From contig OV884059.1 in the NCBI GenBank assembly GCA_930367215.1, positions 158,718,511 through 158,782,510 of the forward strand: DNA of 64,000 bases. Direction: 5' to 3'. The position numbers and the translations under genes were made by a program. The first letter of the stretch is position 1, and each line of letters starts with the position of its first letter. A model generated the notes under the pieces. The model was not told the origin of the DNA. It ran no database searches and saw nothing but the letters and a program-made list of their open reading frames with translations. This document shows positions 30,409-40,747 of the stretch, piece after piece. The DNA is from Pollenia angustigena (lineage: Eukaryota > Arthropoda > Insecta > Diptera > Polleniidae).

Positions 30409-31340
30409 GCAAATCCCAGAAACAGTCCACCAACCAAAAATTTTTCAAATGAATTTTTTTTAAACGGAATATAAGACTAGATGTTTAATTTCATTTTTAT
30501 ATTAAAAAATATGTATTTCAATGATCATCAATGCAATAATTTTTACCAAATCATACCCCACTGCTGATTTTTTAATAAAATACGTGAATTTAGCATTATT
30601 TAAAATAGCACTTAGAGCAAACTTATCAAAATATAAATTTCGTTAAAATAAAAGTTGATATTCATTAGTTAACAAATTAGTTTAAGAAATGCAATTCATA
30701 AAAATATAATTTGTTTTGTTAAAATAAATAAAATATAATAATAAAATACTACTGGAAAAACTGTAGCGTGCGTTACGTAGCGTGCGTCACAAAGGGTTCA
30801 CGGCTTTTGTCAAAAAATCACAACATTTTTTGGCTGCAAATAAGTGCGTTAAGAATTCTTTTATACTCATCTTTCATTTAGGAATCAGATTTTGTATACC
30901 TTATCATGCAAAATTTGGTAAAAATTAGGAAAACGCACTTCAACCTTTGAAGTTACTTCCATTTTTTGTAACGTGCGTTACAAAACTTTGTGATCAATTA
31001 TTTCGCAACAAATACTTGCTAAGAAATTATGATATATGCCATTCGTAAGTACATATTAATGTCACTAAATACTATACATAAGTTGAAGCTATCTCTTTTG
31101 AAAGACCAAAAACTGGGTATATTTCAATCAGAAAACGCGTGCGAATGTAGCGTTCGTCACGCATGATTTGCCAATATACATGTTATGTTATATGAGTCGT
31201 TGTAAAAAAAAAAAATCATTTTAAGGAGATCAAAATACTTTTTAATTAGAATGAAAAATATGGCTTTTTAAAATCAATTCATAGCTAAAATAAATTAAGT
31301 TACATTTTCTAATTTAAACCACTACTTATTAGTTTATATA
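30409..31340. other. Gene-free region with GTAGCGTGCGTNAC motifs
   Basis: Motifs of the form GTAACGTGCGTTAC occur at about 30,766-30,790, 30,967-30,982 and 31,146-31,162, spaced 180-200 bp apart. This may be an old repeat; no edges found. Confidence 0.35.
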
Positions 31341-31769
31341 TGAGTCGTTTATTTTGAAAGTGGTTTAAGTCCATTTTTTAAAAAAAAGTAGTTAATGATA
31401 ACAATAATCGCAATCCTATATAATCTTTTTTTTATAATCAATTCATCTACGTCAAACATACAATATTTACAATTTATATTGCTTAATTTCTTTAATAAAG
31501 GTGGACTTATTCCTTTTCACAAACAAAAAAGTCATTTTATTAATTTTGAAGTGGTTAAAGTCCATTTTGGGTTCTGAAACACAGCTTATTTTTCAAGTAA
31601 AGTTTAGAAAACGTATTAAGTTATATATTCTAAAATGTTTAAGGTCACAAAGCCATACAAAAAATTAATACCACTTAACAATATTTTTCGAAACAAATCA
31701 AACACAAACCCTTAAATATCTCAATATAAGAAAAAATGGATTTAAACCACTTTCAAAATAAACGACTCA
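31341..31769. mobile_element. TIR element, TA-flanked
   Basis: TGAGTCGTTTATTTTGAAAG plus TGGTTTAAGTCCATTTTT at the left is the inverted complement of 31,733-31,769. A third, direct GAAGTGGTTAAAGTCCATTT occurs at about 31,548-31,568. Flanked by TA-rich sequence; a 60-codon frame inside is not convincing. Confidence 0.65.
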
Positions 31770-31786
31770 TATATATATATATATAT

Positions 31787-32223
31787 CAAGGCGAATTCAT
31801 AAAGATGACATTTTCGACTCATCTGTTTATTGTTTATTTTTTTGTGTGTATACTGAATGTCAAGCTTTGTTTACATTTTATGAAAAAATTAATTCAAATT
31901 TAAAATTCAATAAAAATTTTAATAGTTGAAAAAAACTTATTTTAATTTTATTAAATAAAAAAAGTGAATATTAAATATAAACATAAGAAATCAAAAATGC
32001 GTAAAGAATAAGTGGAGCCACAATTAATTTGCAATTGAGGACTTTCTAAAGCAATTGTGTATATTTTATTAACAAAAAAATTTCCTTTTTTATATTTCCA
32101 ACAAATATTTTTGACATTCACTCTAACTTTTTACAAAAACAAAATACATAGTATTTTTAAATAAAAAGGGATAGCTAGCATAACTCTATCTCATGATGCG
32201 GTCACCTTTATAAATTCGCCTTG
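31787..32223. mobile_element. hAT-like MITE inserted in an (AT)n run
   Basis: Termini CAAGGCGAATT in inverted orientation. The flanking 8 bp is ATATATAT on both sides (31,779-31,786 and 32,224-32,231), consistent with an 8-bp duplication, although an (AT)n target makes the length ambiguous. Same terminus as 43,195-43,391 and 1-137. Starts 17 bp from the previous element. Confidence 0.75.
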
Positions 32224-32231
32224 ATATATAT

Positions 32232-32455
32232 CCTATTTTTCCGGTAATTTAACACAAATATTTAATTAATTAATATTTTAAATGTTTGTTTTACTTAATA
32301 CTAATAAAGTATACTTTCGTTGATGATACGTCTTTTTGTTTTTGAAAATTACAAATTTATATAACGCAACATACGCAACTTAAAAAATAATAATAAACAA
32401 TAATTAGTATTGTGGTTATTTTGTTGAACTATTTATGGTTTTTAATCCAAATTTT
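32232..32455. other. Spacer containing an outer copy of the foldback arm terminus
   Basis: 32,398-32,527, starting ACAATAATTAGTATTGTGG, is a direct repeat of 32,948-33,080 inside the left arm of the foldback. No gene. Confidence 0.5.
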
Positions 32456-33097
32456 TAATATTTTTAATTAGGCTTAAGTTCATGAAATTTAATTTTCATT
32501 AAATTATTTTTATGAAGAAAGGAATTTTACAACATGAAAATTTATTAAAATTGTTATTGATAATCTTTTATTCTTGACGTGGCTCGGGCTCGAACCCTGG
32601 CCGGCAGGTTACCATGACATGTTTCGATCGCAACCACTCGATCTCCTCAGATGGATTTGCCGTCTTACACTCGCAGCCATCGACGACTGCTGACGTCAAA
32701 CATCAATCCTTAAACCAAATTGTATTTAAACATTTGGTAGATCGAAATTTGCTTTCCTGAATGATTATCCATTTTAATTGATTTTACATGTTTTTTCCTT
32801 ACTTCTGTTTTTTCGTACTTTTGTCAAGAATTTTTCTTGAAGTCCAAGTACATTTTTTTGTTTTTTCATTTTGTCTTTCTCTTTTCTGTTGACCTTTTTC
32901 AGCACAACTTGAAGGACAAATGTACACATAGAGCTCGTGCCTTAGCTTTAACAATAATTAGTATTGTGGTTATTTTGTTGAACTATTTATGGTTTTTAAT
33001 CCAAATTTTTAATATTTTTAATTAGGCTTAAGTTCATGAAATTTAATTTTCATTAAATTATTTTTATGAAGAAAGGAATTTACAGCCTGTTTTTAGA

Positions 33098-33864
33098 AAA
33101 TGAAAATATTTGTTCGTTCGTTAAAAAAAAAGAACAAAATCAGATTTAGGTTTTCATAAAGTTAAAAAAATTTTCCGGTGAGTGACAAAAAAAGCTTTAA
33201 TTTTTTTCTACATATTTGTGGTTCTTATAAAATGAACATCTTCGTAATAAATGAAAACAAAAGTGAGAAGAAGACGATAAGTAAAAGGCATTCGTTTAAA
33301 AAACAAATCACCAAAAATTGAAAAATAACTTCGGTATTTTTAAAAACGAAACCTAAAAAACTTATACTATTATTAAATATTCTATAAAGGTTCACTTATA
33401 ATTACATAAATATGCATTTACAGGTTCAAAAAATTCTAGAAACAATGGAACTACATACGCTCAAAAATATGTACATATGTTGTATGTACAATAAACAAGT
33501 TTGTGCCTTGAATGGAAGGTACATATGTCAATAATGTTTCTTAAACAGTTAAATTTGTATAACCACGCCTCCATATGCAGCCATTTTGTTGTTATATATA
33601 GCGCTGCATTTTATAGTCCGATCACATCGTATCGCATAGTACGTACTCCCTCTAAAATTGGAGTTTAAGAATAACTCTGGATTTCTAATCGATATTTTTG
33701 CTTGCATTAGCAAGGCATCGACACACTGGTAAAATCAATCTGCAAAAAGTTCGGGTCACTTTCCGCTTATTATACTTTTACACTTGAAAATTTATCTGAC
33801 AGCACAGATAATTATACGTTCGTAGGATGCCAAATAGAAAACGGTCTTAAATTAAGTAGATTTA
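33098..33864. other. Foldback interior, left part, no gene
   Basis: AT-rich; no frame resembling a protein. Confidence 0.3.
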
Positions 33865-33969
33865 GGGGGTAATTTTGTTGTTCACTTTTTTTGAAATTTT
33901 GAAAATTACAAAAAATTTTATATGAAAATTTTCTCAACGCAAGGTGAAGTGAACAACAAAATTACCCCC
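33865..33969. mobile_element. Small MITE with TTA target duplication
   Basis: GGGGGTAATTTTGTTGTTCA plus CTT at the left is the exact complement of the right end. TTA flanks both sides (33,862-33,864 and 33,970-33,972), as in Harbinger-type elements. 105 bp, inside the foldback interior. Confidence 0.82.
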
Positions 33970-34149
33970 TTAAAGAAAAAATAATATACGGAAAGTGGTG
34001 CAAGCTAAATTTGCAAGCAAGTTTTAAGACTGCAGTAATTTTAGAAGAAAAAATATTACTGTTTTGTTAAAATAGGTAAGAAAACAAAGGACATTTGTAC
34101 CGAAATGCGTGAACATATTTTAAAATTTTTAAAATTGTTGGACGTGTCA

Positions 34150-34395
34150 GTTTACAGTGCAGACTGTAATAAAACACTTGTCTGAGTCTCAATCCCTAAG
34201 AAAGCAAGCCAAAAACTGGACGTCCACCCGAAATTACCTTACGAGTTTAGCCATTTATAAAAACTGTTGTAAGTTAAGATCCTAAATCAACAGCCGTGGA
34301 AAAGCGGATTCCATAGCCACGTACCAAGAAAACACCTTAATTTGGGATATAAACAGATAAAGGCGACTCGACTTCGCACTTAAGTAAGAGGGCAA
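34150..34395 (+). pseudogene. Decayed Tc1-like transposase N-terminal fragment
   Basis: In one frame the sequence reads SKPKTGRPPEITLRV, PFIKTVVS and DPKSTAVE between stop codons. This matches the linker after the first helix-turn-helix of Tc1-family transposases (GRPRK.T, then R.I...V..NP..TA.EL). Multiple stops break it and no DDE region follows. It lies in the spacer of the foldback, so it may be the remains of the original transposase of that element. Confidence 0.55.
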
Positions 34396-35608
34396 ATTAG
34401 TAGTCTTAAATTTAAATAATGAAATAAATATATTCTTTCATTTAAAAATGTTTAATTTATTTATTGTTGTAAATATCACCAATTTTTGGAAAATCAAAGA
34501 ATTTTTAAGGCGTACGTACTATTATCTGTGTGACTGTACATACAGTGTACTAAAAAATGACACCGTTCTTCCGAAACTTCCAAAAAACTAGTGTTATCAC
34601 GCAAATATCTTCTACATAAATATATGTTGATGTGCAGCAAAAGATCTTCTTTATGTATTTATTTCATTTATTGCTATTATTGTTAACATTTTCATTCAAC
34701 ATTTTTATTTTTACTAATTTACTAACACTTTTATGAAATAATTTGTTTTTGAAATTAATTTAAATTTTTGTAAACAAAAGCCAGGGTTATCCACAAACAC
34801 AAAACCTTTATATGAAAAAATAATGAAATGTACAAATATTAATGCATTGGCAATAATGTTGATTTACGAAAGAAAAAAGCTCTATTTTATGTCAACCATG
34901 AATAGACGAAAGCTTTTAAATGTTTTTTAAAAACCAAATGTTGAACATTATCGCATTAATACGAAAACTTCAAGTGAGAAGACTTATGTTTTACAAAAAC
35001 AGGCTGTTAAAGGAAACTTAAGCCTAATTAAAAATATTAAAAATTTGGATTAAAAACCATAAATAGTTCAACAAAATAACCACAATACTAATTATTGTTA
35101 AAGCTAAGGCACGAGCTCTATGTGTACATTTGTCCTTCAAGTTGTGCTGAAAAAGGTCAACAGAAAAGAGAAAGACAAAATGAAAAAACAAAAAAATGTA
35201 CTTGGACTTCAAGAAAAATTCTTGACAAAAGTACGAAAAAACAGAAGTAAGGAAAAAACATGTAAAATCAATTAAAATGGATAATCATTCAGGAAAGCAA
35301 ATTTCGATCTACCAAATGTTTAAATACAATTTGGTTTAAGGATTGATGTTTGACTATTGACGTCAGCAGTCGTCGATGGCTGCGAGTGTAAGACGGCAAA
35401 TCCATCTGAGGAGATCGAGTGGTTGCGATCGAAACATGTCATGGTAACCTGCCGGCCAGGGTTCGAGCCCGAGCCACGTCAAGAATGAAAGATTATCAAT
35501 AACAATTTTAATAAATTTTCATGTTGTAAAATTCCTTTCTTCATAAAAATAATTTAATGAAAATTAAATTTCATGAACTTAAGCCTAATTAAAAATATTA
35601 ATAATAAT

Positions 35609-36828
35609 AAACTTAATATTTTTTCCTTAAAAATATATCGGTCATCGAATTTTTAGCTGAAATTTCTAATGGTGTTTTCTTTTCTAAAAAATAATAATGC
35701 ATTATAGTTGTGTAATATATTTATTAGGTTACACGAACCCTTACAAAGTGATACATTTTTCTAAATTACAATGGAACAAAATAATAGCTACGTTTTACAC
35801 TCAACACAAATGTGTATTTAGCGTGTTAAATATTGAATGCAAAGTTTGTACTAAAAGCGATATTCACCACACTTGTAGCAATTTTCAACATTAAATTTTC
35901 TTACAATTCCAATAAGCGTTAACAGCACTGATTTTCAATAATTAATGCTAGCCGTTGTTAAAAATTTAAAAATATAATTATTAAATAAAAGTAAAACAAA
36001 CGAAAAACAAAAAGTTTTTATATCCATCACAATATCACTAAAAATCACAATATAACGTAAATTGTCCGCAAACACAAGAAAAAAATACTTGCTTGCATAA
36101 AAAAGTACTTTACGCAGATGCAAAAAGGGTATTATCTCACACTCAGTTAAACCTGCGGGTAAGAAATTGAACAAATTTGCCATTTATTGTTGCAACATGT
36201 TTAGAAAGGAAAACGACAACTTCTCACATTTTTGCATATATTTTTAGAATGGAACGAAAACCCGCACGAATGGCAGCATATATGGAACATTATTGTCAGA
36301 AAAGAAAACACCATAAAACTGCTTATAAATCTCATAAACATTTTACAAAGTTTTCTGCTTTGCATGTAAAATTATGAAATGTGATGTTACATTTTTCTGC
36401 ATTTAAGATGACGGACGATATGTGCAGTTCTTTTAATTTTTTTTTCAATAATGTTTTCTTACAAAAAATCCATCGGACACTTCACAGAAAAAAATAATTT
36501 TCATATTTGAATACGAAAATCGCATATTTGATAAAAAAAATTTTTGAATTTTCTGCGATGACGATTTTTGCATTATTGATAAAAAAAAGTTTGTAGGTAT
36601 AGTTATTGAATTTTTAGTCAACAACCAAGTTTATTGCATCAATAAAAAAGTTGTTACCCAAAATAATTTTTTTCAACAAAATGTTTGCGTGATTTGTTAA
36701 AATAAATGGTTGGAAATGTTGAATAAATCAAAGAAAATGTTTATCGAATCTTTATTTATTAATGGTGACGTGCTTAATTGCCAATTTTTTCCATTATAAA
36801 TAAATACACAAAAATTTATTATGGGGGG
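35609..36828. other. Gene-free AT-rich stretch
   Basis: No supported gene. The 60-80-codon frames at 35,697-35,894, 35,935-36,183 and 36,177-36,377 have no similarity that I can recognise and overlap each other on opposite strands. Confidence 0.35.
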
Positions 36829-36946
36829 ATAAGCTAGTTCCTATGTGCGTTTCGCTGGTTGCTTAAGCCAGATCAGGAAACATTTTTCTAAAGACTTTAG
36901 CAAAACTAAAGATATTTAACCAAATAAAACTGTTAAACGAATGAGA
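36829..36946 (-). repeat. Hammerhead-bearing repeat, copy 3 (partial, minus strand)
   Basis: On the minus strand it starts with AACAGTTTTATTTGG, as copies 1 and 2 do. It keeps stem II CTGG (minus strand, 36,868-36,871) with CCAG (36,855-36,858) followed by CGAAAC, but has lost GA from the CTGATGA core (reads CTGAT), so it should not cleave. Homology stops just after the stem I 3' strand. Here the base next to GAAA is C, which may be closer to the ancestral state. Confidence 0.6.
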
Positions 36947-38007
36947 ATTATGACCTATTATAAAATGAACAAGAGTTGTAAAAATACTGTTTTAACGTTG
37001 ATTCAAATATTTGTTTTATTGAATATCAAGAAATATTTAAATATTTCATTATTAAATATGTTTTATTGAGTGCTATTTTGTAAAGTGTATATTTGATAAA
37101 TTTTTTCATTGAATCAAACACAAAGTTTGTTGAACAAAAATTATATTTTTAACAAACTGTGTTGTTAAAAATTTTCTTGAGATATTTTTTTCTGTGTTTG
37201 GCTGGTTGCCTATACCAAAAATATTTTACACAAACAAATACACACAGTCATTTCGAGCTGTGGTCATGCAAACTATTAAGCAACAACAACATTACAAGTG
37301 AGGATCGTTTTTAAAACTCTTTTTTTCCTCATTCTTCATGACTGAAGAAAGGCAAAATTGGATTTTTCCTCAAAAACATGAATGAATTTGGCGAAATATT
37401 AACAATTCATTTATGACTGAAAAAAGTTACATATTTTACATTTTTCATTTATGAAAAAAATTCAAGAATGGATGAATATGAGCGATCACATTTGAATTTC
37501 TCTGAACTCTGATCTAAAGTACTAAGTTATAAAAAAAAATAAGGGCGATTCTATTCTGACTGGTGCAACATTTAGACGCTTTATACGTCTTTTACTAATA
37601 GAAAGAAACATATTTGCAATTAAGTTATTTCTAGAAGGTGTGACATTTTTTTATATACTATTGTTATCTATTTACAAGAATTTATATGAAATGATCAAAT
37701 AGCCACGATAGAGCTTTAAAGTGCATGACGGGTGCAACCAAATTGGCCATCTTTCAAAGGATCATACCACAAAAACACAAAACTCTGTCAATTTTTAAAC
37801 TTTTATTGTATTATTCTTTTTTATTGTGAAAGATGAGATACCAGACGATGATTATCAAATCAAACATCGTATAGAAATATAATTCAATAATAAGAAATTT
37901 GCTCTTTAAGCCAGAGTTTGATTCGTTAGCAAAATGCAATCGACAATCATTAGTTGAAAAACAAACGAATGATTTGAAACGGCATTCAAATGCATTCGTG
38001 CAGGGCT
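36947..38007. other. Gene-free stretch
   Basis: Contains TTCATGACTGAA-type motifs (37,330-37,500) similar to 28,690-28,870. No gene seen. Confidence 0.35.
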
Positions 38008-38015
38008 TTAGTAAT

Positions 38016-38452
38016 CACTATGGTCATTGTGCAAATTTGCAACTTGTAAATTTGCAGTGCATATTATGATTGATCGTGTTTGTGCAAATATGCTATTTTT
38101 CTAAAAATTTATTTAAACATCTGCATTTGTTTACAATTATACACAAGCAAATTAAAATAAATTTTTTCTTTTTAATTATTTTAAATTTAATTCTCTATTT
38201 TATAAAAAAAAAACACGAACCTTTTCAATTTATAAGCTTCCTTAAAAACAGTATGGCGGCTTATATGTCAAATGTTATTGTTTACATGTATTTGCAACTG
38301 AGCAAATATAGACTACTAATTTTGCTCATGGTTTTTTTAGTGCAACCGATGTAAAATAGAGCAAATTTCAAATACGTACATTTTGTTGTTGTGTTGTGCA
38401 AATGAGTGTATTTTTGCACGCATCTGCATCGTTTGCACGATCGTGGTTTCCC
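38016..38452. mobile_element. Possible hAT-like insertion (8-bp duplication, weak TIRs)
   Basis: TTAGTAAT occurs at 38,008-38,015 and 38,453-38,460. The ends share only a GTGCAAA motif at the same distance, but TGCAAA / TTTGCA motifs cluster at both ends (38,027-38,060, 38,083-38,090, 38,396-38,440), as subterminal sites would. The 94-codon frame inside is not convincing. Confidence 0.45.
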
Positions 38453-38460
38453 TTAGTAAT

Positions 38461-38974
38461 TCAAAGTTGCTTTAGCCATTTGGGTCTCAGATTGTTTCTG
38501 TTTGTGATTAAGTTGGGATTTAATTACAGCAGAATCGCTTTAGTAGAAAAAGAGTTATGAATTCAAGTGTGGAACAACCTCCCTAAAATCTTGACAAAAA
38601 CCAACATAAATTTATAGCGCAATGCACCGATTGTCATTAAATTTCAACAAATTTATTTCATATGTCACCAAAGTTCGTGAAGGTCGGTCCATAAATTATC
38701 TACGGCCCCATTTTAAGACCACTCTAGTTGTTTACTAAAAAAAATAAGCGGGCTTTTCAGGAAGTAAATGGGACTAACCTCTATATTGGAACTTCTTTGT
38801 ATAGAAATTAGGAGTTTACCAAATTCGTAACTTATCCATAATATCGAAAAACTTCTTTTAATTAATCTACGTTTTACAATTACAAAACAAATTCTTTTTT
38901 AAGCTTAAAAAATTTTCTTTGAAAATATGAGTTCAAAAGAACGTAGCATTAATTTGCATTTAATTCTTAAACGC
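38461..38974. other. Gene-free stretch
   Basis: Around 38,600-38,720 there is text resembling decayed transposon 3' sequence (ATTTCAACAAATTTATTTCA, then AAGTTCGTGAAGG). Nothing firm. Confidence 0.3.
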
Positions 38975-39166
38975 TTAACAGTTTTATTTGGTTTAATATC
39001 TTTAGATTTTCTAAAATCTTTGGATGAAGTTTCCTGATGATCTGGCCTAAGCAACCAGTGAAATGCGCATAGAAATAGCTTATCCTACAACAATAGATTT
39101 CAAGTGTTTTTATCAAGAATAAAAATTGGGAATTAAGCACGAATAACAAAATCTTTTAAATTAGAA
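38975..39166 (+). repeat. Dispersed ~190-bp repeat, copy 2, with intact hammerhead-like core (39,022-39,085)
   Basis: Very similar to copy 1 at 5,053-5,246 over its full length. The fold keeps GGAT (39,022-39,025) / ATCC (39,082-39,085), TTTC (39,030-39,033) / GAAA (39,072-39,075), core CTGATGA (39,034-39,040), CTGG (39,042-39,045) / CCAG (39,055-39,058), GAA (39,060-39,062), and A (39,071) as cleavage base. Inner stem I pairs perfectly here where copy 1 has a G-U pair, which supports a selected structure. Confidence 0.6.
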
Positions 39167-39414
39167 CGTAACTCTTTGAAACATTAATCGGTGATCTGTA
39201 TAAAAATGTTAATAAAAATTTTGTTTTTTACTACTAACGTATAATTTCCAAAAAAGAATCCAAAGATAACAACAGTTTGATAATTTGTCAATTCTACATA
39301 TTTCGTCATTAAAATTTTTATTGTGGTATTTAAAAATATAAAATTCCTGTTAACACACGAAGCATGAAATTATCTTAACTTTTAAAATATAGCTACTATT
39401 ATATTTTATATATA
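39167..39414. other. AT-rich spacer
   Basis: No feature recognised. Confidence 0.25.
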
Positions 39415-40477
39415 CACGCAGAGAAAAAATATGTTTTGGCATTGTTACGGACACTACACTATGTTTATTGTAACAATATATTGTTGTCGCACACAAGAAT
39501 TGTTATTTTTATTAAATAAAAGCAATATTATAGTTACTGTAAACATTCAAATATTAATCGCAATTTAAAATTTGAGTATTGTTGACCGAAATATAATAAT
39601 TTTTCTAACAACTAAATAACGAAAACTTGAAAACATATTATAATACTTCAACTATTTTATGATATTTAATAGCCATAACATGATAACTTTCTATACGTGC
39701 AGTCATAGTATGCTTAAGATGCGAACAAAATATATTTACTGTAATAATATATATTTTGTTAGCCCTTTGTAAAATAATTTTACATGAGTTCTATCTTAAT
39801 ATTTTAAAGAAATTAAAAAAAAGTTAAAGCATTGCTAAACAAATTTTAATTTTTTTCTTTGTGAAAGTGTAAAAAATATTAACCATTGCATGTAGTTTAA
39901 TGTTATTTTAATAGAAAAAGTATAAAAAATGTCTATAAAATAATCATAAATAATTGCGACAAACGATATTATGATAACCTACGATTATACAGAAGTGTGC
40001 TGGAAATCGTAAACGTAAAATGCAAGAATTTTAACAGTCGTTTTTAATAAGATTTCTGTAATAAAAAAATTTTATGACCAATATTATACAAATATTTCTC
40101 TATTTAACAGAATTTTATAGCAAAAATTATAAAAATTATATTCAAAGTGATTACAATAATCATAATTTTTTCAGATATGTTATGATTACTTTTAACCATA
40201 ACATAATCACTTTGTATCATAATATGATTACTTTTAAACTTATTATGATTAACATGATAATAAAATGATTACTTCTTTACTTACTATGATTAACATGACA
40301 ATATAATGATTACTTTTTAGCTTATAATGATTAACAGGATAATAAAAAGAGTATTAATATGATATTTGGTCATAATATTATTCAATAAAAATAAATATGG
40401 TGACTACAATCATGAATCTTATCATTATATGTTGCTCTTAGAATATGTTTACCACAATCATGTTTTTTCTTTCAGTG
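39415..40477. mobile_element. AT-rich TIR element related in style to MITEs A and B
   Basis: CACGCAGAGAAAAAATATG at the left and reverse-complemented CACTGAAAGAAAAAACATG at the right, TA on both sides (39,413-39,414 and 40,478-40,479). The interior, especially 40,150-40,350, is a run of diverged CATAATATGATTAC / TTATGATTAAC units. Very AT-rich and non-coding. Confidence 0.6.
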
Positions 40478-40747
40478 TAGTAATTGTATTATCTAATACA
40501 AAAAGTTTAAATAAATAAAGTGGTTTAAACAACAGAACAAAATGTGATATGCATAAATTTCTGTAATAAAGGTTTTTGAACCTTGACAAAAGACACAAAG
40601 CTGATTTTGTCGGAGCAACGACGATATGCTCCGATGCTATGTGTTTTTTCCTGGGTTTTCAGGGGAGCATAAACCGTTTTATATAGTTACCTTGGCATAT
40701 CTTTTTTAAGTGAAACATTTAATTGAATAAATGTTAACATTGCTTTA
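40478..40747. other. Spacer with the left target duplication
   Basis: Ends with TAACATTGCTTTA (40,735-40,747), the left copy of the 13-bp duplication of the next element. Confidence 0.5.

Larger units (their letters stand above)
32456..35608. mobile_element. Foldback element with ~620-bp arms
   Basis: The left arm (about 32,456-33,097) is the near-identical inverse complement of the right arm (about 34,998-35,608). The right arm lacks a ~40-bp block near its inner end. Both arms carry a tRNA-like head with a B box GGTTCGAGCCC (32,586-32,596 minus; 35,460-35,470 plus), pointing outward. The 62-codon frame found in both arms (32,837-33,025 and 35,024-35,212) is a mirror copy without known similarity. 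The 1.9 kb spacer holds a MITE and a Tc1-like remnant. Either a long-TIR transposon or a palindrome created by duplication of a SINE-bearing segment. Confidence 0.75.

Noticed and set aside
32837..35212. Identical 62-codon frames in both foldback arms as a duplicated small gene
   Set aside because: The two are identical because the arms are inverted copies; the peptide is hydrophobic and AT-driven, with no sign of selection visible.
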